NCBI GenBank assembly: GCA_027019885.1
Contig: JALUWC010000490.1
Coordinates: 1-7,228, forward strand
DNA: 7,228 nt
Reading direction: 5' to 3'
DNA from: Geoglobus sp.
Lineage (GTDB): Archaea; Halobacteriota; Archaeoglobi; Archaeoglobales; Archaeoglobaceae
In this document: piece after piece, positions 1 through 6,299 of the stretch
Layout: every line of letters begins with the position of its first letter
Position numbering within the stretch: the first letter of the stretch is position 1
The notes under the pieces: generated by a model
Seen by the model: the letters and a program-made list of their open reading frames with translations, nothing else
Told to the model about the DNA's origin: nothing
The model's database searches: none
Position numbers and translations under genes: made by a program

Positions 1-922
1 TCTTCTTTTCCGAAAAATTCTTCATCCCCTGCCTCACAAGTGCCTTTTTAAGAAAATCAAAGTACGTCTGAACAGACTGGGGGTTTGGAGCGACAACAAG
101 TATTCTCACAGGTCTCTTAAGGGTTCTCTCAAGTCTTGAAATTATGTAGGGCGTGACGATCCCGAGAACTGCAGTTTTACCTCTGCCTCGATTTGCAGTT
201 ATGACAACAGCCTTCTTTTCCTTTTCTTTTTCAAAGAAGGATTCAAAAAGCTGAAGCACCCTCACCTGATCCTGAGTTGCGCAGAGCTTGTACAGCTTTC
301 TTTTTATCTCTTTTTTTTCATCGGGAATCAGGATCTCCTCTCTTGGCTCGAATTTCTTTCTAAACTCATATTTCCTGATGACTTTTCTTCTGTCAGCGTC
401 AAAAACAATTATCCCCTCTGCAGAGAGGGTTTTCTTCATGAACCTGCTGTAAAATCTCGGAGTTACGTCCTCTACTGTGTAGGGCTCGCTTACAAGGTCC
501 TCATGCCACCTGCCCCTCAGACTCTCCCACGCTTTGACAGGTTGTGACAATGCAATAATCACACCGCCCTCCCTGACAGTTTCTGCGAGAATCCCGAGAT
601 CGTTGGGATGAAAGCCCTCGGTCAGATCGAGAATCAGGTCATCATAGGTCTGACCGAGAGTTTTATTGCTTTCCTTGTAATGTATTATCTCTCCATCAAA
701 GAACTTCTCCGCAAGCTCATTAAAGCGACTTCTTCCTGCAAGAAGGAGGTTCGACTCCTTTTTCCCGTGTATTTTCAGATGATGTCTGTAAACTTTTCTT
801 GCAAGCTTTATTATCCTCTCATCGAGCTCTTTGGAGCATATGACGACCATGTACCTGTGTCTGTTTTCTGCTGCAGTTTTTGAGGCAACTTCCACCTCTC
901 CCATGAGGTCTCTTACGGTCAT
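1..922 (-). CDS. tmcA: tRNA(Met) cytidine acetyltransferase TmcA, N-terminal part (runs off left edge)
   Basis: The reading frame is open from the ATG at 922 to the window edge, giving 307 codons. It matches the TmcA/NAT10 family, which uses ATP (or GTP) and acetyl-CoA to form N4-acetylcytidine in tRNA and, in some hyperthermophilic archaea, in other RNAs. The visible part holds the N-terminal family domain (about residues 1-200, starting MTVRDLMGEV) and the start of the RecA-like helicase module. Its Walker A loop, TANRGRGKTAVLG, lies near residues 242-254 with K249 and T250 as nucleotide-binding residues. The acetyltransferase and tRNA-binding domains would lie beyond position 1. The start at 922 is supported by an AGAGGT ribosome binding site 4 nt upstream; a second in-frame ATG at 904 has no comparable site. 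The gene is last of the visible operon, 12 nt after the peptidase stop. The family call is secure; downstream integrity cannot be judged. Confidence 0.93.
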   Translation of the reverse strand, partial: MTVRDLMGEVEVASKTAAENRHRYMVVICSKELDERIIKLARKVYRHHLKIHGKKESNLLLAGRSRFNELAEKFFDGEIIHYKESNKTLGQTYDDLILDLTEGFHPNDLGILAETVREGGVIIALSQPVKAWESLRGRWHEDLVSEPYTVEDVTPRFYSRFMKKTLSAEGIIVFDADRRKVIRKYEFRKKFEPREEILIPDEKKEIKRKLYKLCATQDQVRVLQLFESFFEKEKEKKAVVITANRGRGKTAVLGIVTPYIISRLERTLKRPVRILVVAPNPQSVQTYFDFLKKALVRQGMKNFSEKK

Positions 923-934
923 TTTTACCTCTTG

Positions 935-1981
935 TCACTCGAAATAGTTCTTTGAAGTCTCTAAGGCTCTCGCCACCAACTCTGCAGACACATCAAGATC
1001 TTTCAGAGATATCACCTCAACAGGTGTGTGTATATATCTGGCAGGAACCGATATGACTCCGGTTGGTATTCCCTCTTTTGTTAGATGAATTGCTGTTGCA
1101 TCTGTTGTTCCACCCTCTCCAACCTCAAGCTGGTACTCAATCTTGTTCCTTTCAGCGGTCTCAACAAGCCAGTCAAGAATCCTCTTTGGGGCTATAAGCC
1201 CTCTGCCCGATGCATCTGCAACTGTTATAACAGGCCCTTTACCGAGCTTTACATCAATCTTGACGTTTTCAGCTCCGGGGAAATCAGTTGATGGAGCTGT
1301 ATCCAGAGCCAATGCAACATCTGGAGTTATCCTGTAGGCTGAAGTTCTTGCACCCTTCAAACCAACCTCTTCTTGCACTGTGCCAACTGCAAAAACAGTT
1401 GCGTCAGTTTTTGTTCTTTTTAAAGCCTCAATCATAACAGCAACTCCAGCCCTGTCGTCCATTGCCTTTCCTGTTATGAATTTTCCGAGCCTTTTGCAGT
1501 CTCTGTCTATGGTTACAGGTGTGCCGATGTCAATTCCCCATTCCTTTACCTCATCCTTGCTTTCTGCCCCGATATCTATGAACATATCCCTGATCTCTAT
1601 GACCTTCTTTCTTTCATCATCCTTCATGAAATGGGGTGGCTTGCATCCCAAAACGCCGAGAACTTTTCCCTTTTTTCCATGAAGGATGACCCTCTGATTG
1701 AGAGCGCTCTGACTGAACCACCCTCCAATGGGGGTTATTCGCAAATACCCGCTCTCCTCGATGTACTTCACCATGAACCCGATCTCATCCATGTGTGCTG
1801 CAATCATCTGGGTAAACTCACTGCCATTCTTAACACAGATTATGTTGCCCATTCTGTCAACCTTTACCTCATCAACATAATCCTCAAGCTCCTCCTTGAT
1901 GATATTGCTAACCTCACCCTCATATCCTGAAATTCCATGAGCATTGCTCAGTTTTTCTATAAGCTCTGCAACATCCGACAT
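935..1981 (-). CDS. M42-family (TET-type) aminopeptidase
   Basis: This 348-residue protein has the length and motifs of the archaeal TET aminopeptidases/M42 glutamyl-aminopeptidase family: cytosolic dodecameric di-metal enzymes that trim short peptides, often after the proteasome. The family's metal and catalytic residues are all visible: H63 with D65 in AAHMDEIG, bridging D175 in KAMDDRAG, the catalytic/ligand pair E204-E205 in VQEEVG, D227 in LALDTAP and H318 in YIHTP. The segment from about 68 to 165 is the family's inserted dimerisation domain. The start at 1981 follows a GAGGTGG site with 4 nt spacing, and that site overlaps the stop codon of the upstream phi gene (9-nt gap), which suggests coupled translation. 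Substrate preference among TET types (acidic, basic, hydrophobic) cannot be read from the sequence. Older annotations call such proteins endoglucanase or cellulase, which is a misnomer. Confidence 0.95.
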   Translation of the reverse strand: MSDVAELIEKLSNAHGISGYEGEVSNIIKEELEDYVDEVKVDRMGNIICVKNGSEFTQMIAAHMDEIGFMVKYIEESGYLRITPIGGWFSQSALNQRVILHGKKGKVLGVLGCKPPHFMKDDERKKVIEIRDMFIDIGAESKDEVKEWGIDIGTPVTIDRDCKRLGKFITGKAMDDRAGVAVMIEALKRTKTDATVFAVGTVQEEVGLKGARTSAYRITPDVALALDTAPSTDFPGAENVKIDVKLGKGPVITVADASGRGLIAPKRILDWLVETAERNKIEYQLEVGEGGTTDATAIHLTKEGIPTGVISVPARYIHTPVEVISLKDLDVSAELVARALETSKNYFE

Positions 1982-1990
1982 TTTTCCACC

Positions 1991-2560
1991 TCACTCAAGA
2001 ACAGCATGCCTGTCCTCCAAATCCTTTTCAGTCAAATTCCTCACACTCATAAGTTCAGCAATCAAAGCATCAAGAAATATCATAACCATAAGTTCAAACA
2101 TCGTTCCCAAGGGGGCGATTTTTGACAGCTCTTCATCTCTCTCTGTCTTCACCTTACCCTTCACAAGCAGAACAACATCGGCCATTCTGCCAATCGATGA
2201 GTCTGGATTGCTCGTCACAGCAATGAGCTTTGAGCCTATTAGCTCTTTTGCCTTCCTGCTTATGTTAACCACGGATGTCGTTTCACCTGACCCTGAAATT
2301 GCTATGAGAACATCTTCCTTCTCAATTCTCGGTGTGACTGTCTCTCCAACCACATACACATTGAGTCCGCAGTGCATCAGCCTCATTGCAAACGACTTTG
2401 CCACAAAACCACTCCTTCCAGCACCAAGCACAAAAATGCTTTTGGCATTCTGCAAAGCATCAATGACCTGCGCGATCTTTGTCGTGTCCATGTTCTCCTT
2501 CATCATCCTTATCTGGTTCTCCAGTGCTGTAAGAAACTTGTACATCTGCTCCGCCGTCAT
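1991..2560 (-). CDS. phi: 6-phospho-3-hexuloisomerase (SIS-domain protein)
   Basis: The 189-residue product is a single SIS (sugar isomerase) domain protein of the Phi/HxlB type, close in length to the structurally known Methanocaldococcus protein MJ1247. Visible motifs are the glycine-rich phosphosugar loop GAGRSG (46-51), the second loop SGSGET (89-94), PLGTMFE with E155, and the family C-terminal signature RHAVLE (184-189). Phi interconverts D-arabino-hex-3-ulose 6-phosphate and fructose 6-phosphate. With hexulose-phosphate synthase it runs the ribulose monophosphate pathway, which many archaea use in reverse to make ribulose 5-phosphate. No Hps gene is visible here. I chose the ATG at 2560 because an AAGGGGT site lies 5 nt upstream; the frame is open to an ATG at 2731, but that would overlap the divergent pyrF and the extra residues are only its antisense. 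It is the first gene of the leftward operon. Another SIS isomerase specificity is possible. Confidence 0.88.
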   Translation of the reverse strand: MTAEQMYKFLTALENQIRMMKENMDTTKIAQVIDALQNAKSIFVLGAGRSGFVAKSFAMRLMHCGLNVYVVGETVTPRIEKEDVLIAISGSGETTSVVNISRKAKELIGSKLIAVTSNPDSSIGRMADVVLLVKGKVKTERDEELSKIAPLGTMFELMVMIFLDALIAELMSVRNLTEKDLEDRHAVLE

Positions 2561-2565
2561 GTCAG

Positions 2566-2572
2566 ACCCCTT
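2566..2572 (-). promoter_or_regulatory. Shine-Dalgarno site that fixes the phi start
   Basis: The minus strand reads AAGGGGT, 5 nt before the ATG at 2560. It supports this start over the in-frame ATG at 2731, which would place the phi 5' end inside the divergent pyrF gene. Confidence 0.6.
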
Positions 2573-2593
2573 GGAAAATTTTTGATAAATTGC

Positions 2594-2600
2594 TATTAAA
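2594..2600 (-). promoter_or_regulatory. candidate TATA-like box for the phi-peptidase-tmcA operon
   Basis: On the minus strand this reads TTTAATA, ending 33 nt before the phi ATG at 2560. A start site about 22 nt beyond the box would give a leader of roughly 10 nt that keeps most of the GGGGT site. A second AT-rich stretch closer to the gene (2583-2592) is an alternative, so the assignment is tentative. Confidence 0.4.
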
Positions 2601-2626
2601 TTTTGGGTATGGCATGGTGAGGAAGA

Positions 2627-2633
2627 TTTAAAA
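2627..2633 (+). promoter_or_regulatory. TATA-like box for leaderless pyrF transcription
   Basis: The sequence TTTAAAA is centred about 28 nt before the pyrF ATG, which puts the expected start site (about 25 nt downstream of an archaeal TATA box) at or next to the start codon. The purine-rich GAGGAAGA just upstream could serve as a BRE. The box is the centre of a perfect 15-bp palindrome, AAGATTT-A-AAATCTT (2623-2637). No Shine-Dalgarno sequence precedes pyrF, in line with a leaderless mRNA. Confidence 0.6.
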
Positions 2634-2657
2634 TCTTTCCCGATAAAAAAGCTGGCA

Positions 2658-3305
2658 ATGCTCATTCTTGCGCTTGATGTGACAGATGGAGAAAGGGCAG
2701 TTAAGATTGCCAAAGAGACTTCAGAACACATCTCAGCGATTAAGGTGAACTATCCCTTGGTGCTCTCAGCCGGAATTGAGATTGTGAAGAAGCTTTCAGA
2801 CCTGAAGCCCGTCATTGCAGATTTCAAAATAGCTGACATTCCCTACACATCATCTCTGATTGCGGAGATCGCATTCACCCACGGAGCGAGAGGAGTGATA
2901 GTCCATGGACTTGCAGGAAGTGACACCGTTAAAGCTGTTAAAGAGGTTGCAGACAGATATAGAGGAGATGTTTACCTTGTGACCGAGCTGAGCAGCAAGG
3001 GGGGAGAAGAGTTCATGAGAGATTGCTCAGACAGAATCGTTGAAATGGCAGTTGAGATGAATGTAGCGGGATTGATAGCTCCAGCCACAAGGCCTGAAAG
3101 GGTTGCTGAGATAAAAAAGGCTGCAAAGAGATTGAGAGTTATATGTCCGGGTGTTTTAACTCAGGGAGGGAGTATTGAAGATGTTCTCAAAGCTGGGGCA
3201 GATGGCATAATAGTTGGAAGAGCCATCTACAATTCACCCACACCGGGAGAGGAGGCAATGAGGATTAATGAGCTTATCACCAGTTTTCTGAAAAAATATA
3301 AATAA
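2658..3305 (+). CDS. pyrF: orotidine 5'-phosphate decarboxylase
   Basis: This 215-residue TIM-barrel protein catalyses the last step of de novo UMP synthesis, OMP to UMP plus CO2. It carries the OMP decarboxylase signature: D7 in LALD, K29 in IKVNYP, and the catalytic array D55-K57-D60 in DFKIADIP, with T64 following as in the Methanothermobacter enzyme. S112 in TELSS, Q169 in LTQGG and R188 in IVGRAIY match the pyrimidine- and phosphate-binding positions. The family shares its fold with hexulose-6-phosphate synthase, but the VTELS and GVLTQGG segments favour OMP decarboxylase. The start at 2658 has no Shine-Dalgarno sequence and sits about 28 nt downstream of a TATA-like box, so a leaderless mRNA is likely. 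It is divergent from phi and 21 nt upstream of gpsA. The final codons are AT-rich and appear to double as the gpsA promoter. Confidence 0.95.
   Translation: MLILALDVTDGERAVKIAKETSEHISAIKVNYPLVLSAGIEIVKKLSDLKPVIADFKIADIPYTSSLIAEIAFTHGARGVIVHGLAGSDTVKAVKEVADRYRGDVYLVTELSSKGGEEFMRDCSDRIVEMAVEMNVAGLIAPATRPERVAEIKKAAKRLRVICPGVLTQGGSIEDVLKAGADGIIVGRAIYNSPTPGEEAMRINELITSFLKKYK
3295..3304 (+). promoter_or_regulatory. TATA-like box for gpsA inside the pyrF 3' end
   Basis: The AT-rich run AATATAAATA covers the last codons and the stop of pyrF and is centred about 27 nt upstream of the gpsA ATG. The spacing matches that of the pyrF box. The 21-nt gap has no Shine-Dalgarno sequence (CCAAAAAATAACC precedes ATG), so gpsA is better explained by its own leaderless transcript than by reinitiation after pyrF. 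Read-through from pyrF is still possible. Confidence 0.5.
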
Positions 3306-3326
3306 AATCGATTCCAAAAAATAACC

Positions 3327-4337
3327 ATGAAGGTATCTATTCTCGGTGCGGGAGCGATGGGTGCTGCTCTAACCATCCCGTATTCTGAAAAGAATGACGT
3401 AATCCTGTGGGGAACCGAATTCGATACTGCAATCCTCGATAAATTGACAAAAGGTGAGGAGCATCCGAGAATTGGAGCAAAAGTTGCTGCAAAGGAGATT
3501 CTGTATCCCAATGAGCTTGATAAAGCCCTTGATGCAGACATAATTCTGATTGGTGTCAGCACTGAGGGAGTGATGGGGATCTTCAAAAAAATAGAAAAAA
3601 ATCTTGAAAACCAGATCATAATCACGATTGCAAAAGGTTTCATAGAGAGAGACGAGATTCTGACAATTCCTGAGGCAATATGGGAGGATAGAAGGGATTT
3701 GAAGGGTAAAATTGTATCTGTTACAGGCCCGTCAATTGCAAGGGAGGTTGCCATGAAGCTGCCAACCCATGTTACATATTCCTCGGTGTCTGAGAAGACC
3801 CTTGATCTCATCAAAAATTCTCTTGAAACCCACTTCTACAGAATAGAGGCCTCAAGAGACATAATTGGATGTGAGGTTGGCTCAGCTCTGAAAAATGTTT
3901 ACTCAATAGCCATCTCCTGGATAAGAGGCATTGAGAGCAGAAAGAATGTTACAATGAACAATCTGAAGGGCATAATTGTTTCCATGGCTTTAAGAGAGAT
4001 TTCACAGATGGTAACAGCAAAAGGCGGAAGATGGAAGTCTGTTTACGGGTTCACGGGAATTGGAGATCTTATTGCAACATTCAGGGGTGGAAGAAACGGA
4101 ATGTTCGGAGAGTTGCTTGGAAAGGGTTATGATGTCAAATCAGCCCTGAAAGAGCTTGAAAAGAGGGGTGTTGGAGTTATTGAAGGATACACGAATGCCA
4201 GCAGAGCGTACAGGCTTGCTGAAGAGCTTGATGAAAGAGGAAGGCTGAGACTTGAGGAGCTGAAGCTTCTCAATGGAATAAACAATGTCCTGTATCATGG
4301 TGGAAATGCAGATGAGGTGATTGACGCTCTGTTTTAA
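3327..4337 (+). CDS. gpsA: NAD(P)+-dependent glycerol-3-phosphate dehydrogenase, bacterial type
   Basis: This 336-residue protein fits the GpsA family, which reduces dihydroxyacetone phosphate to sn-glycerol 3-phosphate. The N-terminal Rossmann domain has the dinucleotide loop GAGAMG (G7, G9, G12). Further conserved positions are K103 in AKGF, the TGPSIAREVA block (133-142), catalytic K189 in GSALKNVYSIA, TGIGDLIATF (243-252), R256-N257 (the family's substrate-binding RN) and E286-G287. Most archaea instead use the unrelated glycerol-1-phosphate dehydrogenase for their lipids; Archaeoglobus is known to carry a GpsA, with a solved structure (PDB 1TXG from memory). The true role here, whether a G3P pool, glycerol metabolism or redox balance, is not shown. 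No Shine-Dalgarno sequence precedes the ATG; a TATA-like element about 27 nt upstream suggests leaderless transcription. The next gene is convergent, 228 bp away. Confidence 0.94.
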   Translation: MKVSILGAGAMGAALTIPYSEKNDVILWGTEFDTAILDKLTKGEEHPRIGAKVAAKEILYPNELDKALDADIILIGVSTEGVMGIFKKIEKNLENQIIITIAKGFIERDEILTIPEAIWEDRRDLKGKIVSVTGPSIAREVAMKLPTHVTYSSVSEKTLDLIKNSLETHFYRIEASRDIIGCEVGSALKNVYSIAISWIRGIESRKNVTMNNLKGIIVSMALREISQMVTAKGGRWKSVYGFTGIGDLIATFRGGRNGMFGELLGKGYDVKSALKELEKRGVGVIEGYTNASRAYRLAEELDERGRLRLEELKLLNGINNVLYHGGNADEVIDALF

Positions 4338-4427
4338 TCAGAGTTTTAAGTTTCAGAATTTCTCTGGCAAACACTGTAGACTTGGGCTGGTTCAACACGT
4401 GTAACACAAAACTCCAAGGTAGAGAAT

Positions 4428-4443
4428 CTTAAATATATTTTTT
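4428..4443 (+). promoter_or_regulatory. AT-rich element: TATA-like box or gpsA T-tract terminator
   Basis: The sequence reads CTTAAATATATTTTTT. The left part (CTTAAATATA) looks like a strong archaeal TATA box and would predict a rightward start site near 4458-4462, with no good gene after it. The T6 run at 4438-4443 could equally terminate the gpsA transcript about 100 nt after its stop. Sequence alone does not separate the two readings. Confidence 0.4.
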
Positions 4444-4468
4444 ATGGCAATCTACGAGAGGTGCCATA
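4443..4468. repeat. 7-bp perfect inverted repeat with 12-nt spacer
   Basis: TATGGCA (4443-4449) and TGCCATA (4462-4468) are exact reverse complements separated by 12 nt. If the adjacent TATA-like box is used, the repeat would cover the region between the box and the start site, where archaeal repressors often bind. It could instead form a small RNA hairpin. It is not a classical terminator, because the T run precedes the stem on the plus strand. Confidence 0.5.
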
Positions 4469-4537
4469 TAGACATGCAAAAAGGAATGGATAGAGCTTGT
4501 TGACAGTGTTTAGGAGTATGCGATGAACGACCATCTG

Positions 4538-4549
4538 CAAAAAATAAAG
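4538..4549 (-). terminator. T-rich terminator candidate after the oxidoreductase operon
   Basis: On the minus strand the sequence CTTTATTTTTTG begins 16 nt after the TGA of the oxidoreductase gene. Archaeal RNA polymerase often terminates at oligo-T runs without a hairpin, and no good stem precedes this one. It is the best candidate for ending the leftward transcript before the convergent gpsA. Confidence 0.45.
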
Positions 4550-4565
4550 TGCACGGTTGAGAAAG

Positions 4566-6299
4566 TCAGACCCTTGAAAGATATGTTCTTCTGTAGTAAT
4601 CCAGAGCATCCTCAAAGAATTTTCTTTCAAGCTTTCCACGGGGAGTTTCGACCTCAAACGCCCTCTCTGGAATTTGGGAGATGTCAGGCTCGTAGCCCAT
4701 ATCCTTCTTAAGTCTCAGTTTCTCCATGTAAATCCTTTCACCAATTTTATCAAGATCATCTATGCCAATCTCAAAGCCAAGCGGTCTGAATGCCCTTTCA
4801 ACAAGCTCTGGTTTGAAGATGTTTCTTGCAAAGAAACAGACAACCAGGCTTGAGAGAACCTGCCTCCACATTTCCTCTTTCACAAGCCTCTCAACTGTCT
4901 CCTCAGGGTTGAGGTTGCTGACCTTCTGATCTAAGGAATAGCCTCCATTGTCGAGGTGACTGTGTCTAAGGCCTATGAGCAAGCCAATATAATTGGCATA
5001 TCCGGTATTGTAACCCGGCATCTCATTTCCAGCAAACGCCATGGCAAACTCAGTTCCTCCATATTTCTCTGCAACATATCTTGCTCCCTTGGCGAGATCT
5101 GAATAGAACTCATTTGGCTGTGTGACCATGAAGTCTATTGCCTTCAGATATGCTGAAACGTCACCGAACTCAAGGGGAACAATTGTCTGATCTTTGCTCA
5201 CAATACCTCTTTTGAGAGCTTCTGTGGCCCAGGATAAGCATACACCTGTGCTTATCGCATCCAGGCCATAGCTCTCAACCCTGTGGATCAGTTTAAGCAG
5301 GTCAGACCTCTTGTTAATTCCAATCATCGATCCAAGAGCGTATATGAGTTCGTAATCGTATCCGATCATTATGGTCTTGAAGAAATACCTCTCATTCTCG
5401 TATTCCTCTCTCAAAGCTGCGATGTGGATGCATGCTGTTGGACAGTGGCTGCATGCAATTCTCCTGCCGAGGTTTTCCTCTGCAAACTTCTCACCGCTGA
5501 TTTCCTCACAATCAAATCTCTTTTCCGTTAGATTCTTTACGGGCAGACCTCCAAGCTCGTTTAAGGGAATCACGTTCTCTGCAGTGCCAAGAAGGTGGTA
5601 TTTCTTCATCACCTCTGACTCCACTCCGAGCCTGTATATTTCTGAGTAAACTTCCCTGTAAAGCTTTGGATCAGTAAGGGAGTAGGTTCTGTTGCCCTTC
5701 ACCACCATTGCAAGCAGATTCTTGCTTCCAAACACAGCTCCGAGACCCATCCTTCCAAAATGTCTGTATGTTTCCGTTGTGAGACAGGCAAACCTGACAA
5801 GCTTCTCACCAGCATATCCAGGCCTTACAATACTCCTTATTCCCCTTCCACCCTCTATTTCAGCGAGAATTCTTCCAAGAATGAGCGAATCCCTTATGCT
5901 TTTCAGCGATCTCCCATCCCTGAAATGAACCATGTCACCATCAACAACAATGTAAACCGGCTTCTCGCTTCTCCCTTCGATGACAATGGACATGTAGCCT
6001 GCCGAGGCGATTGCCATGGCTGTTCTTCCACCTGCATGGGTTTCCCCAAGCTCTCCTGTCAGAGGGCTTTTGAAAAGAGCCACAGTTTTAGATGCATATG
6101 GATAGGCGGGAGTGAACTGGCCAACAGAAAAAACAACTGTGTTATCGGAGCTAAGCGGATCTGCTGAAGGGTTCATTTTCTCTTTCAAAAGCTGAATTCC
6201 AGCTCCAACACCACCAATCCATTTTTCTGCGAGATCAGATCGCTCCTCAACCTCATAGGTGTAGTCAGACAGGTTAATTGTCAGAACCCTGTCAATCAT
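4566..6299 (-). CDS. aldehyde:ferredoxin oxidoreductase family protein (tungstopterin enzyme), substrate unknown
   Basis: This 577-residue protein is collinear with the AOR family, cytosolic enzymes that carry a tungsten bis-pyranopterin and one [4Fe-4S] cluster and oxidise aldehydes or related compounds. The N-terminal pterin domain shows WIGGVGAGIQLL (27-38), HAGGRTA (88-94), the AGYMSIVIEG segment and GRMGLGAVFGSKNL (182-195). The cluster motif Cys-x2-Cys-x3-Cys is C283, C286, C290, and C488 sits where the fourth ligand is expected. E317 in GYDYELIYALGS matches the conserved YE position, and YGLDAISTG (344-352) is typical. The motif usually written D-x-x-G-L-C reads SSLVVC here, so the Asp is replaced by S483 and the Gly by V486. 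The start overlaps the ferredoxin stop (ATGA) and has a GAGGTGG site 7 nt upstream. The 16-Cys ferredoxin is probably its electron-transfer subunit, as in WOR5-like pairs. The substrate cannot be inferred; the family is secure. Confidence 0.92.
   Translation of the reverse strand: MIDRVLTINLSDYTYEVEERSDLAEKWIGGVGAGIQLLKEKMNPSADPLSSDNTVVFSVGQFTPAYPYASKTVALFKSPLTGELGETHAGGRTAMAIASAGYMSIVIEGRSEKPVYIVVDGDMVHFRDGRSLKSIRDSLILGRILAEIEGGRGIRSIVRPGYAGEKLVRFACLTTETYRHFGRMGLGAVFGSKNLLAMVVKGNRTYSLTDPKLYREVYSEIYRLGVESEVMKKYHLLGTAENVIPLNELGGLPVKNLTEKRFDCEEISGEKFAEENLGRRIACSHCPTACIHIAALREEYENERYFFKTIMIGYDYELIYALGSMIGINKRSDLLKLIHRVESYGLDAISTGVCLSWATEALKRGIVSKDQTIVPLEFGDVSAYLKAIDFMVTQPNEFYSDLAKGARYVAEKYGGTEFAMAFAGNEMPGYNTGYANYIGLLIGLRHSHLDNGGYSLDQKVSNLNPEETVERLVKEEMWRQVLSSLVVCFFARNIFKPELVERAFRPLGFEIGIDDLDKIGERIYMEKLRLKKDMGYEPDISQIPERAFEVETPRGKLERKFFEDALDYYRRTYLSRV

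Larger units (their letters stand above)
4338..4565. other. Convergent intergenic region without a convincing gene
   Basis: This 228-bp stretch lies between the ends of gpsA (plus) and the oxidoreductase (minus). The longest plus-strand frames are a 19-codon one from 4444 and one from 4523 that is mostly antisense to the oxidoreductase 3' end; neither shows recognisable protein character. It contains an AT-rich TATA-like box near 4428-4437, a T6 run at 4438-4443, an inverted repeat at 4443-4468 and an 8-bp palindrome ACACGTGT at 4395-4402. The first half (4338-4420) shows nothing else I can name. Confidence 0.6.

Noticed and set aside
1944..2585. Long plus-strand frame of 213 codons opposite phi and the start of the peptidase gene
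   Set aside because: It lies antisense to phi, which has complete SIS motifs. Its composition (Ser/Leu/Phe-rich) is typical of the reverse complement of a coding region, and there is no promoter or ribosome binding site.
2561..2731. N-terminal extension of phi from an ATG at 2731
   Set aside because: The extra 57 residues are antisense to the pyrF start and do not resemble SIS proteins, and the ATG at 2560 has a good ribosome binding site.
3227..3814. Minus-strand frame of 195 codons across the pyrF-gpsA junction
   Set aside because: Both underlying plus-strand genes have full catalytic motifs. This frame shows no recognisable domain and is an antisense shadow.
4395..4402. Palindrome ACACGTGT downstream of gpsA
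   Set aside because: An isolated 8-bp palindrome is expected by chance at this scale, and it is not placed at a promoter or repeated in the window.
4444..4711. Possible small gene in the convergent intergenic region, including frames from 4444 and 4523
   Set aside because: The first stops after 19 codons. The second is mostly the antisense of the oxidoreductase C-terminus. Neither shows protein-like features, and joining the frames needs several disruptions with no recognisable homologue.
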